Shown here piece by piece: positions 1 to 10,599 of a stretch of DNA of 64,000 nt. The notes beneath the pieces are model-generated. The model was given only the letters and a program-made list of their open reading frames with translations, did no database searches and was not told where the DNA came from. The translations under genes and the position numbers were made by a program. The first letter of the stretch is position 1. The number at the start of each line of letters is the position of its first letter. The stretch comes from Reticulitermes lucifugus (lineage: Eukaryota > Arthropoda > Insecta > Blattodea > Rhinotermitidae): positions 138 through 64,137 of the forward strand of contig JAKCWW010000399.1 in the NCBI GenBank assembly GCA_026260175.1. Direction: 5' to 3'.

Positions 1-900
1 ATCATCAGTTTTCTGAATTGCCTCCCACTACGGAAGCAAATTTAAAGACGTATTCACGTCAAAATTACAACCAGGTATGAAGTGCCAGTACGCTGAGAGA
101 GGAAAGAGTGTAGCGGTGACAAAAATGGGATTTCTGTCTTCATAAATTTAAAACGTATTATAAGTAGGATAATGAAACGGCTGGGAACTTGTATTTATTG
201 AAGTTATTTTATTCATAAAGATCTTTAAGTTAATATTGTATTTTTGTTTTGGGGACATCGGTGACAGTACTTCGTGGTGACTGAACCATCCATAAATCCT
301 TCCCATGTTTCTCATTGTAATAATTTCAGAATTTCTCGGTACTTTTTTGCTTCGAATTCAGGGACTGAAGAAGCTCCGAACGTTCATTAGCGCCTCACTA
401 GTTCAGTACTGCTGCTTTTACATCTTGTCCCTAATAAGACACGACTGGTGATGGGGATTTCACACGCGCACACCTTCTGTTGCTTCGAGAGGAACAACTA
501 AATCGTATTACTTCCTGAGAAAGTGGGCCTGCCATGTAGTAGGAGATCTTTATGTGCTGTAATTACTAGAGAGATCGGGGAGAACCGGGTTATTTTAAGA
601 ACGCCTACGTGGCTAATGGCCATGCATCTATTGGACAGATATGTAATCGGCCTGTCTTGTAGGGTTATACAAGAGGAACTTCGAACATATGCAGGTAATC
701 CGACAATCTTAGGTAAAACGTGGGTGGCCACGAAGGGCTGAGTGCATGACTTATGTAGGAGACAAGAGAATTCCTACCGAATTTTGGCGGGAAAACCTTT
801 TGGATGACGGACACTTCGTAGGACGAGAGAGAAATGAGAGGTTGCCATTGGGGCAGTAAAGCGTGAATGTAAGAGAAGGATGCAGGTGAGTCACGAACAT
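1..900. other. No gene recognised
   Basis: Nothing in this stretch matches a protein family or repeat I know. Open frames are under 85 codons on both strands and overlap each other, as expected by chance. Confidence 0.5.
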
Positions 901-929
901 GCATTCGGGTTTTGACATTAACGACATTA

Positions 930-972
930 ATACTACGTTTCGGAAGCCGGCTGTGTTTCCGTCTTCAGAAAA
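930..972 (-). ncRNA. Hammerhead-like motif HH-1 (solitary)
   Basis: Read on the minus strand, CTGAAGA (962-968) is followed by one C, a stem GGAA..TTCC with a further closing C-G pair, and GAAACG (GAAAC at 937-941). These are the two conserved boxes and stem II of a hammerhead ribozyme, with one extra base between box 1 and stem II, as in the other copies in this window. Hammerheads of this small size are known from Penelope-like retroelements. No partner arm or reverse transcriptase lies nearby, so this is probably a fragment. Cleavage activity is not shown; stems I and III are not clear. Confidence 0.55.
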
Positions 973-1329
973 AGACGGGAGCAGAGCCGGCTTCTGAAAA
1001 TGCATTACTTCATTAAAAATTAGATGATAGACAAAGTCAAAACAAAGAAGATTACTTCAGTGAGTCATATACCATCATCAGAGCCGTATAGAGTTCAATT
1101 AAACTTCGTCATGTTGCTAATTGTTAATTTAACGGTTACCTAGATCAGCACAGTGACCAGTTTTGAACGTTTCCCCGTTATTACGCGTTGTTTACGAAGT
1201 GTAAAAAGAACGTCTTATGTGGAGATCACAGCCGGCCGTCCGTCCTTCCGTGACCTAGTATCAGCGACTAAACCGTATGTCGGATTTTCACGAGATTCGG
1301 TGTACGAATTCTTTACAGAAAGCTGTCGA

Positions 1330-1885
1330 CCATGCACGAGTTTCGTGAAATGGGCTCATTGACAGTCACACATTAACTCGGCGCGTAAATCAATTTCTAC
1401 CCGTACCTTCCAGTTTTCTGTATGGGACGTGTCCACGTAATGTCATTAAGGAATTCAGTCCTTCGTGAAAATCGGTTCAGTTAAAGCCATACTTTTATTG
1501 TGGGGGGGGGAATTAACTTTTACTATATTTTCGACATTTTGCCTTCAATTTGGATAAAAGTAAGTATGGGAGATGTGCAGAAAATATGGCCAGTGACCTT
1601 GAGTTTTGTGAAAATCAGCGCAGTGAGAGCCATGCTTTATTGAGGGACATAACTGACTGTCTACTCGTCCTTTCCACATTTATTTTCCGATCTGGGTGTA
1701 ATTCGATACAAGGGATCGGCACGTAATGCTGTTGAGCAGTGGTGAGTGTCGCGAAAATCGGCCGAGGGAAAGCCGTGCTCGTATTACGATCGCAGAATGA
1801 AATTACGAGTAATTTTCCATAAAACGTAAACAACGCCTTGGTATAGTCTGTGTACTGCGTCACGGAGTACACCATTGGCAGTCGT
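1330..1885. repeat. Diverged tandem repeat, unit ~120-145 bp
   Basis: A block of the form GTGAAAATCGG..cAGt.AAAGCCAT recurs near 1457, 1601 and 1743, with a weaker copy near 1337. Each copy is followed at a similar distance by a GGGA.GTG.CACGTAATG-like block (near 1421, 1570 and 1710). The copies are strongly diverged, so this is an old tandem array. A run of ten G lies in the second unit (1501-1510). Confidence 0.45.
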
Positions 1886-2669
1886 GTTGTATGTTTTGCA
1901 GTTTAGGCTATGTATGAGCTGTGACATAACATCGATTCATAAATCAGTAACTGGAAACAAAATTGTTGGAGAGGAGCAAAGAATAGTCGACTTCTGGGAA
2001 TGTAGCAATGGGATGGTCTGGTTTTTATACCTGAGGGCACAGTAGACAAAGGAAGGTGAGAAGAATCGCATGCATTTCGTCACGCTCTCATACCATCTCG
2101 GTCTCATCACTTGTTCTCCAGCAGAAGAGGGATGCTGTGTGGTTGATAAGTGCAGCGTGACTGTATGCGTGGTGATTTGCGCTTGTTCCGCCTGTCTGCT
2201 TGGCGTGGCACGTCTCTCAAACAATGCTTTGTGCCTCTGTGACTTGGTAACCTACTTTTACTGTGAGGGTAAAGTTTTGTCTCATAGAGCTACTGTCACA
2301 AGACATAAAAAAAGAGTTCTTGGAATTCTATACACAGACTCCTCAGTTCACAAAAGAAATGCTTTCTTGAAATTTCTTTCTTCAGAGGTAAAATGAATAT
2401 CTATTAATTTAAAAGGGCAACAAAGGAGCGGCATACGTCTTTCTCGTTTTTACTACATGGGTCCTATAAATGATAAGAAACTCAAAGCACCATGTATATG
2501 AGAATGTATGTATGTATTGGTAACGAATAGTAATCAATTTTAAATGAGCCGAGGTCTATTATTTATGCCAGTCGTGCAACATTCGAGGTCTCACGTGGAA
2601 ACCCGTTAAATAGAAACGAATTTCCCATTAATTGAAAGGCAGTTGCCAGAAATATGGTGATTTGAGAAG
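1886..2669. other. No gene recognised
   Basis: A 108-codon plus-strand frame (2070-2396) and a 95-codon minus frame (1937-2224) overlap each other. Neither shows a known domain, a signal peptide or similarity to anything I recognise. Confidence 0.5.
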
Positions 2670-2904
2670 TAGGGTGTCCCAAAAGTCAGTGAACCGAAAG
2701 AATTCTGATCATCACTTTGATGCCAATACTGAGTTATGCCAGTCAACCCGTAAAACTGTATCATAGCATTGGAAACTGTGTCCTGAAAGTGGAAGATCTC
2801 ATTTCGAATATTTTTGTTGTAAATTCTGGAAGTAATAAGGAAAATGGCGTAATTTTAATATATAGTTTATTAACCGGTTAACTGACTTTTTGGGTCACTC
2901 TGTA
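2670..2904. mobile_element. Mariner-like MITE
   Basis: The left end reads TAGGGTGTCCCAAAAGTCAG and the right end, reverse complemented, reads TACAGAGTGACCCAAAAAGT followed by CAGTTAACCGG. This gives terminal inverted repeats of about 27-30 bp with a few mismatches. TA dinucleotides at both edges (2670-2671, 2903-2904) fit the TA target preference of Tc1/mariner transposases. The ~175-bp interior is AT-rich and has no transposase frame, so this is a non-autonomous element needing a transposase from elsewhere. The superfamily call rests on the termini and the TA alone. Confidence 0.7.
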
Positions 2905-3530
2905 ATATGTACGCTGTAGTATTTGATAATATAATCTGTTCTGCAGGTACGTATTTATTCGAATGAGCGGTGCTTAATTTTAAATGAGTCATACTAATTA
3001 TAACATAGTGTGACGGAGAAATGAAAATTAAATGGTTGGGCTATTATCATTGGAAGTAAGGTTCTCTCATCAAAATTTTTTTTCGTGCCGGCAATACAGA
3101 TGAAAGAACGAATTTTGATCATAATAACGTATTTTCTTAAGATTGATTTCTTTACGCTGAATCAACAATTAGGGTTACTGATACTTCCTGTAATGGTTGG
3201 TGGATTTAGAAAAGAAAAATGAAGTTATCGGAGGAAATTATAATGATTATTTTGAGGCCCTCACACGGAAACGAGGTACTGCTCCACTGTTATTAAGGGT
3301 ATCCGCCCGAGAAGCGTGATTTTAATTTTTGTAGGTCCAGTAACACGCCCACTCTAACAGAGAGATGCACCTTCATGATATACCAACATTCCTGGGAAAA
3401 TTGTTCGTTTATGTCGATACTTTGCTCGCTTTATTCTGCGATTTCGTTTTGCCTGGAGTCTGTATTGTGATTGCTAGATAGCTCTCTCTGCTTTTAATTA
3501 AATACGAGTTTATCAAACACAGGAGCAACT
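2905..3530. other. No gene recognised
   Basis: AT-rich stretch with no open frame above about 60 codons and no repeat relation found elsewhere in the window. Confidence 0.45.
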
Positions 3531-3630
3531 GTAGCTCGGTTGGTACAGTGACGGATTTGGCGGCTGTTTAAGTCCGATATACCTGGTCAGGACGGCTCAA
3601 AATCTGTTCAGTGGTTCCGGAGGATTAAAG
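3525..3630 (+). repeat. tRNA-derived SINE head
   Basis: The sequence has a pol III A box (TAGCTCGGTTGG, from about 3542) and a B-box-like GTTTAAGTCC about 30 bp downstream, the spacing of a tRNA-like promoter. The B box departs from the GGTTCGANTCC consensus. The flanks do not form an acceptor stem, so this is a SINE remnant rather than a tRNA gene. It does not resemble the SINE-A, -B or -C copies. Confidence 0.45.
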
Positions 3631-4540
3631 GCACATGAATTGTTCAAGTTGTCTAAGTACCGAGGATAAGAGTGCATTATCCTAAAATAAAGAGAAAACT
3701 TTACCATTGTTACTTGCTGTCTGCGTAAAGCCGCGCAAAGACACACGACATATTTCTTTACGTTTCAGTTTAAAATGCATAATTCCGTTACCTTATTATG
3801 AACGATTAATTCTACAGTGTGCTTTCAAATAAGATGTGCAACTACGAATGTGGCATGTTAACTACAAAGAAAGAAAGGTTCACATACTCCTGTCAGCCAA
3901 TACTGATGAAACGCGCACTGTCACTGTGCTGTGGGTGTTGTATGGGAAGTCGGACGCTTGAAAAAGAGAAGACCATTGCTTCAGGTCGTGTAGTAACAAA
4001 TGCTTTTTTCACAAAAGCAGTGCTTAATGCTGGATTCTCAGTTTATTCCGTAACTGTCGGAGGCAAATACTGCTGATGTGTACGTCACTTTATTTACCGG
4101 AACGAATCCGTAACTCATGAGAGGGACGACTGGACGGGATCGTAGCGTTTGACACACCTAGTTCATTCAGAATACTCTGCTACCCGTCCGACCATAACAT
4201 GTTTTTCTTTAAAAAGGAAACTTTCAAATTCCGAGCCTCATTTTATTCTAATTCATATGGCGTATATATACGTACTTTCAATCGAATGACAGCCTCGAAT
4301 GTCCTTTTGTGCTGTAAATCACCGGCCAACCGGTTCTATGACATTAGACTACCTCTCAGCAGAGAACTCACTGTATTAGAGAGAGACAAAAATTCGAGTT
4401 ACGTTTAAAATGTCTTCCTGACAGTTTATTCTTTCTTACGGTGATTCACTAAAATTTGTCACAGTGATTCGTTATGCCAGTATTATATTTGGTCATTGAC
4501 CTTTGAAGTATATATGTGTATTATATACTGTATATATGAG
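3631..4540. other. No gene recognised
   Basis: Contains open frames of 85 (3819-4076) and 69 codons (4199-4408) without recognisable domains. Nothing else stands out. Confidence 0.45.
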
Positions 4541-4560
4541 GTAAAGGTAAAGTTGTTCCT
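4538..4560 (-). repeat. SINE-A 3' tail remnant
   Basis: GGTAAAGGTAAAG followed by TTGTTCCT is the reverse complement of the TTTACC-unit tail that ends SINE-A copies at 52530 and 49975. The SINE body is not adjacent, so only the tail is called. Confidence 0.35.
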
Positions 4561-4641
4561 CTGCTACCTACAAGCGACAAAGACGTTGACTTAACGACAA
4601 AGGAAAAACCCTCACTCTTGTCACAGCGGGCGCCACAATGC

Positions 4642-4732
4642 AGACTGTACTATTCAGTACGTAGACTAAGACTGGTTCAATACATGGACTAAAATCTGGT
4701 CATGATATAGACCGAGACTCAGCCCAGGGAGC
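4642..4732. repeat. 21-23-bp minisatellite, four diverged units
   Basis: Units begin at 4642 (AGACTGT), 4663 (AGACTAA), 4686 (GGACTAA) and 4709 (AGACCGA), giving periods of 21, 23 and 23 bp. Each carries a trailing CTGGT/CAGT-like block. The array sits just left of a minus-strand SINE-A copy. Confidence 0.45.
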
Positions 4733-4879
4733 GCAGAACCTGGACAAATATATGGGAAGTGTGTGTCAGGTGGGTCTTGCTCGCATTGTCTAGAGTCGCA
4801 TAGCTGGGTCCCGAACTAAAGGGCTCGACACTAAGGCGGATTGACTGGCCGTCAGTCGTGACGTGACTTTGACTTTGTC

Positions 4880-5115
4880 CCAATGCGATCCATGAAGGCA
4901 TATATGGGGAGTGAAAGTACAACTCCACTCATTCTTATCTTCGGTACCAGATGGAAGTGACCGGTCAGGTTGACGCCCCGGTCACTTTACCCTCGTGGAA
5001 AGAACCCCACGGTACCCACTGAATAGGAGGCTGGGTGAGCATCAGAGCATGTGTGATCATTTTGAAGACGAGAATAATTTCTTGACCCTGCTGGGGATCG
5101 AACCCCTGACCGTCT
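4880..5115 (-). repeat. SINE-A copy 1
   Basis: On the minus strand a B box, GGGTTCGATCCC, lies near 5096-5108. It is followed by the SINE-A body: CCTATTCAGTGGGTACC, the GGGGCGTCAACC block, the CACTTCCATCTGGTACC block and GGAGTTGTACTTTC. The A-box end is missing and is replaced by a GT/CA-rich stretch around 5120-5150, so the copy is 5' truncated or interrupted. SINEs are transcribed by RNA polymerase III and moved by LINE enzymes. Confidence 0.7.
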
Positions 5116-5535
5116 ATATGTGCCTGTGTGTGTGTGCGCGAGCACACACGAGACTTTTTGGGGGGTGGTTCTGTTCCCATATTCAGGTGATTAGATTCAT
5201 TAAACTCACATATTTTTAAATTTTTGTTAAGATGACCTTTGAACTTTAGACGGTTTTGTTGTGGCGACCATATTGCTGACAGCTGCAACTTATTTGTCAT
5301 CTTTTATTGTCAGAACAGACGTCGGTGGAGCTGTTGGCGTAAACGTAATTGATACAAAAATGTTTTTGTTCTTTACACTTTGTTTAGCAGGGTGTTCAGT
5401 GACTCAGGTAATATGACGTTAAAAATAGAATGAATAGTGAATAAAGAATTAAAGGGAAGTTGAAGCAAGTAATCGTAGCCTAATTTCAGGTAGTATTTCG
5501 ATGTTTGCGTGGAGTAACATAGGAAGACGAGAAAC
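5116..5535. other. No gene recognised; short GT-rich patch
   Basis: A GT/AC-rich microsatellite-like patch lies at 5120-5152. The rest shows no coding or repeat signal. Confidence 0.4.
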
Positions 5536-5628
5536 TTCGATCATTATAATTGGTCTCTCTTCCGATATTTGAACCCAGGACCTCCTTAAATACAAAGCAG
5601 GAGTACAATTCACCAGACCGTAGTATGG
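5536..5628 (-). repeat. tRNA-derived SINE head
   Basis: The minus strand has a B-box-like GGGTTCAAATATC near 5565-5577. About 40 bp upstream of it lies TCTGGTGAATTGTA, which resembles an A box. It lacks a paired acceptor stem, so a functional tRNA is unlikely. Confidence 0.4.
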
Positions 5629-6639
5629 AACGTATAGATTTCTTGATTTATGACCTCTAGTTTTAATACTATAGTTTACTATGATCTATGGGTAAAACTT
5701 GGCGTCATAGGTGCTGTTAAGTTGAACTGGTGCTGCATATTATAGGCCTAGAACCATACTCAGAGGGGGTGGTAAGTCGACTTGTTATATCCCCGCTCCC
5801 AAAATGTCTAGAACGTAAATACTGTTATTTTATTTTAGCAAGAAGCAGGAAGTTTGTCCGTGGTGGTACAGGCGTTAATGTCACGTGGGTAACCGATAAA
5901 CGAGTTGACAACATGTATTGGAATACCGTTTTGTCTTAATTTGTGTTTGAAGCCTTTCCTCCATTCGTACAGCTAATGGTTTACGTTCAGGTATTCTTGA
6001 ATTCGCTGTTTGTCACCTGCACGGGTTCGACTTCAAGGTACAAATGTTGATAGTATTCACTGACTCTATTCCGCTAATACTAACTAGGCCAGCCTGGTGT
6101 TATGAGGATTAATATTCTATTTACTACATTGAAAATAAATGTGCAGGAAGTCTTAATGGCATTTGTTTCCTTGATGTGGCCTCGTAATGGTGAATTTGAA
6201 TATATTAAGTTTGTGTATATATATTCTGTGTGTATATTACAACCTGTAGTGAAAAATAAATCGTTGCCAGAATGGAAACCGGTTCCAGTTTTTCGCTCTT
6301 GGAACCAGATTTCCTTCTGTTGTTGATAGGTGTATCTTAAAAAGTGGTCAGCGAAACAAATCACAAGAATCTAGTACGCTTTTTTGTGGCGGTCGAGGAC
6401 GTTGTAAATGACTGGGAAGTCTCAATTTTTATGTCCCATCATTATGCATACGACTTCCCAGAATTAAATTGGAACTGTTTCTTCTAAGTCCGCAGCACAT
6501 TGGACCGTTTTGAGATTCTTTGAAGTGTGACATTCTAATGCATAGTAGAATTCTATACCACACTTTGTAAATTAACTTACATATTTATTTACTGTGTATT
6601 TGCTTATTTTTAAATGTGTAATGATTGTGAGTTTTATTG
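5629..6639. other. No gene recognised
   Basis: Two complementary open frames (6080-6364 minus, 94 codons; 6102-6326 plus, 74 codons) overlap almost fully and neither has protein-family features. Confidence 0.45.
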
Positions 6640-6935
6640 TGTTGTGGTTTCTTCAGGATGAAAAGCGGATTGTCCTTGTGTCAGAATTGTTTCATGATAT
6701 CTTCGCGTCTCGAAATATTAGTATGAAGATGAGGTGGGTTGAACAAATGTCACGCATAGAGGAGGCGAGAAATGTATACAAAATTTTAGTAGGCAAACCT
6801 GAGAGGAAGAAACAGATGAACTGGGAGATCTGTGCTTCGATGGGACCGTGATACTAAAGTGGATCATTGAGAAATAAAATGTGAGGCGAGGACACGAGGG
6901 CTCTTGTGAGCAAGTTAACGAACCTGCTAAACTAA
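6640..6935 (+). mobile_element. LINE 3'-end relic (plus)
   Basis: The frame starting near 6724 encodes MRWVEQMSRIEEARNVYKIL followed by VGKPERKK. This matches the C-terminal tail of a common insect LINE reverse-transcriptase polyprotein, whose usual form is RWAGHVARMGE..RNVYKVLVGKPEGKRPLGRP. The frame stops at 6849, and after a frame shift the words DTRALVSKLTNL (from about 6891) correspond to the family's RALVNTVMNLR. Only the last ~100 codons and the start of the 3' UTR remain, typical of 5'-truncated LINE insertion. It meets a second LINE tail in opposite orientation at about 6930. It is dead: several stops and no catalytic RT domain. Confidence 0.75.
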
Positions 6936-7490
6936 CTCCATGGAGCAGAGTCCTTTTGAGAAGCTAATAGTTCCTCGGCTGGTCAAAAAAAATGCCCGCA
7001 TTTTATGTGACACGAAAGTTCATTACGGTGTTCACAAGAGCCCGGCAGTTGTCCACGTCCTCAGCCAGATGAATCCAGTCAAAGCCCTCCCATCGTCTTT
7101 CTCTAAGATTCGTTTTAAGGTTATCCTTCCATCTACGTTGGGTCTTCCAAATGGCGCTGCTTTTCATCTGTCCCCACCAATAATCTCTATTTCTTTTCGC
7201 CCCCATGCTTGCCACATACCCAGCCCATCTCATGGTCTTTGATTTATCGTCCGAATGATATTTGCTGAGGATTATAAACCATGAATCGCATAATTAAGTA
7301 ATGTCCTCCGGTATCCTGGTGCCTCCTCCCTGTTATTCCAAAATACTTTCCGCAGCAACTTATTGTCGAGCTTTCTGTCTTGTTCTTCCCTTAATGTGAG
7401 AGACGAAGGTAGGCTTAATGAACTTTCTGCTTCCATAAAAGGCGTGGTATTTCTGTAGCTGGTGTACGACTTTAGAAAGAGACTCATGTT
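6925..7490 (-). mobile_element. LINE 3'-end relic (minus)
   Basis: Two minus-strand frames follow each other. 7487-7272 encodes SLTLREEQDRKLDNKLLRKV, the region after the RT thumb. 7233-7003 encodes MRWAGYVASMGAKRN, then RRWKDNLKTNLRERRWEG and DNCRALVNTVMNFRVT, the C-terminal end. They are separated by a frame break near 7250. A 3' UTR with GCTTCTCAAAAGGACTCTGC follows to about 6925 and also occurs at 19620-19660. This is the longest tail of the family here, at ~570 bp. The endonuclease and RT catalytic domains are absent, so the element is not active. Confidence 0.8.
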
Positions 7491-8100
7491 TGAATGTAGG
7501 TAGTGATGGAGAGCCAGGAGCGAAAATCATTGTCAGCATTTGAAGTTGCTGTTAGTGCAGTTCTGATTCTGTAGCCTACTTTCCGCATGCAGTTTAACTG
7601 TCAAACTCCTTGAGACTGTCGACTGATTGCAGTCAGATTAATGACTGCTGGCAGGATAAATGCTTGCTCGTCCGTGACAACTGCAACATTGCTTTATGAA
7701 GTTTGGTGATTGCGTAACTTTTTTAGCACAGCCTATTGCATTAATAGACAGGTATACGTTGGAGATGAGTAGTCAGGTTCACGTTGCGACCGCTTTATCC
7801 CCAAAGGCAGGAATAATTTTTTAAAGTCTTAATGCTTTAGGATATTAACGAAGTGGACATTCTTGTGACAGTGCCCGACGTGTAAACCGTCTGAATCAAT
7901 GGTTCGTGTCTAGACTAAATTTGAAGTGGCTGATTGCACGTCTTCGTCATTGTATAAGTAGGCTATGTGCCTTACAGGAAGTGTAAGGAGTTTTATAAAA
8001 GTTGCTTGACGGGTAGTTCTGCTTGTAATTGGCGTGTCTGGAGGTTAATCTGATTTGTGTGCGTGCTATCTATAAGCATATCTGTGAAAGACACGTTCGC
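7491..8100. other. No gene recognised
   Basis: No frame above 60 codons and no relation to other repeats in the window. Confidence 0.45.
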
Positions 8101-8160
8101 AGGCTGACTGATGAAGAAAATATGGATTTCTATCTTTCATGTATTTTCGAAACGTTTAAA
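8100..8160 (+). ncRNA. Hammerhead-like motif HH-2 (solitary)
   Basis: On the plus strand CTGATGA (8108-8114) is followed by one A. The stem GAAAATA (8116-8122) then pairs perfectly over 7 bp with TATTTTC (8142-8148), and GAAACG begins at 8149. The 19-base loop is longer than in other copies. Both hammerhead boxes match the consensus exactly. The sequence after GAAA (ACGTTTAAACG) is self-complementary and could form a short stem III or allow dimer pairing. Being AT-rich, the stem could in part be chance, but box order and spacing match the family. Confidence 0.5.
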
Positions 8161-9404
8161 CGCGCTGTTGGTTCCGTAGCATGGTTTTACGTCTTTTTGT
8201 GTTCAATAACATGATTTTTGTTCCTTTTTCATAAGAAGTACAACTGCTCGGTAACGTATCAGTAACCTATCACTGCTACGACTTTGAAAGCAAAGTTTTT
8301 AAATTAAAAAATCCTGTGGAACTTTAATATTTGAACGATATTTAATTTACAGAGTTCCTTCTCGAACTTACCCATTTAAAGACCAAAGAAGTTCAGCATT
8401 TTGCTTAATTGTGTAATTTTGATTGTTCTGTAATGACGAAATGTTGATAACGTTTGGAGAGCTGCATTTGGATGGAAATTTGATATTAATTTTGGGAGGA
8501 CTACATGAGAAACATGCAGTGCAACGTGAAATTTCGGCACCAACTCAGCGTTTGCTCTAGCACGGAGGAAAACCACGGAAAACCTTGATGAAGGATTTAA
8601 TATACGTTACGTTTAAAGACTCAGTTCTTATCACACAGAGAACACAGTTTGCTTTCCTTAGAAAGACCTCTGTTGAATGCTGTATAGGGAAGTACTTGTT
8701 TATTGTACCTTATGGAATACGTAAATATGCAAAGCAGAGATTTTGGTGTTAAGCCCGACGGTACTTACAGTAAGCACAAGGCTGGAAAGTTTGGTCTTTA
8801 GACGGATGCGCGTCGCTTTCATCAGAGGCTTTACTTTTCGTACATTCTTCCGTTTCTTTTCGTCTTTATTGTATGTATAAAGTGATTGGTGTGTAACCTA
8901 CATACCTGTGTTGATGGGATTTCATAGTAATGTAAGCTTTCGGATGAAAGTGAATGTGTTGGATTATTAGCAACCTTGGTGTGAAATGAGGCAGAACAAC
9001 ACTGTGTAGGGAATGCACATTGCTTCGTGCCGGACTGAAAGTGATGTTTTCTAAGGCTTTATTTTTCAAGGTACCTGAAGTCTTGTAATTTCAGTGGTAA
9101 GCCTGTGGTACTTTATAATTGCTTTAATGACGTATGGTCTGAATTTTAATCCAGATGTTGAGCCGTTGTAAGAGACGGCGATTTTCGTGATGTATGAACC
9201 GTTACTAAAGTGCTGGATGTAGATTTCACTGTCACCTCATTAACTGAGAAACGTTGGAGCTTTATTGAATGTATTAATTAATGTTTTTCAGAGTCTCTGA
9301 ATAACGCATTGCAATGTATAAATAGCTGATATTTGAAACACGTGACAATAGAACATTTTATACTTTTCTTTAGTTTCATGTCTTTCCTGGGACGCAGTTT
9401 AAAT
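8161..9404. other. No gene recognised
   Basis: Short frames only (66-67 codons at 8376-8576 and 8866-9069, both minus). No transposon protein words seen. Confidence 0.45.
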
Positions 9405-9630
9405 TTAAAATTCGTGTTGACCTTTTTTTCTTCTTCTTTTTCTTCTTAAAGGGTCCTCGCACCACAGCCTTAAGGCTTTTTGTGCAACCCCAATGAAGAT
9501 GAGCAGTTTTTTTTTACCAGTTTTTACAATTAATGGAGCACCAGTGGAATGAAATCGACAGGGGGAAAACCGACAACTCGGAGAAAAACCTGTCCCAGTG
9601 CCACTTTGTCCACCACAAAGTGTTGACATT
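9405..9630 (-). repeat. Dispersed-repeat fragment with coding traces
   Basis: The minus-strand frame encodes CGGQSGTGTGFSPSCRFSPC, then RFHSTGAPLIVKTGKKKLLI and later GVAQKALRLWCEDP. I recognise this as a repeat-derived peptide pattern common in insect assemblies (CGGQSGTGTGFSPS..FPCQFHSTGAPL). The overlapping 147-codon frame at 9514-9957 reads the same DNA in another phase (FFSELSVFPLSISFH), so it is a shadow of the repeat, not a second gene. The class of the source element is not known to me. Confidence 0.5.
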
Positions 9631-10599
9631 TACTGCAGTTGGTACACAAATAACCTGTACATTGTTCTCATTATCATAACAGTGATCACAGCCTGTGATT
9701 GTTCCATCGCTTCCAGCGCTGCGAAATTTGTGGTTCTCAAAGCTGTGTTGAGGTGTGACGATGCGTCTTTGGGCGTTTAGTTCTCTGTAACTGCTTCCCC
9801 AAGCACTTCTCATTGAAGGATATGTCTTTCTGCGCATTAAAGCAGTAGTATGAAGGCATGGCTTAGTATCGTAGATGTAACGCCATGCTGCCATATGCAT
9901 GACCTGCATTTCAGTATTTGTAGGCGGTTCTAACATGCACGCACATATACTCCGCATTACTCTTAGGGATGGGAGGACCCCGTAACGGGGCTATCACTTT
10001 GTATTGTGATTGTCGGAATTGGAGCGACGCCGAATTAACAAGATAAAATTAAATAGTTTTTTTTTCGTACTCTGCATTAGTGTGAGAACATTATTCGAAA
10101 GTCGTTTGCATCCGTTTACTTTGTGATGGCAGTCCGTACTAACCCAGATGTGTTCCAACAGTGACCTGCAGTTTGCATCTTGTTTTTGCTCGTCTTTTGT
10201 CTGCACATAAAACGCCCAAGTGTCATGAGTAACAGTCTGTGAACAGTTCAGAAAATAAATGACGCACTACCGAGTTGCCACCTGTTAAACGTGTTTACGT
10301 TTGTTTGCTGTTTCCGGGACGTTTTCTCGTTTTATTTGTTGGTGTATAATTTAATAGTTTTCCGTGATTTTGTTGTCAAGGGAGAGTATATTTTCGCTAA
10401 TGACAGCAAGTTTCTTTCCGGAAGGCTGTAACATGTGCTTAGTCGTTATAGTTCTTAATTCTTGAATTCCACCTTTAAAGACGCTGCGTCAACAAAATAA
10501 CCTATTTGTTGTGGAGAAAGTTTGTAGGTGATTACCACTACAGTTTTCACCACCATCACTGTAAACAAAACGAGGGAGTTAATTAGTCAGTTAATCACA
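9631..10599. other. No gene recognised
   Basis: Unannotated stretch; a T-rich run near 10060 is the only compositional oddity. Confidence 0.4.

Noticed and set aside
9514-9957. 147-codon minus-strand frame
   Set aside because: Its end is the dispersed repeat at 9405-9630 read in another phase; the rest has no support.
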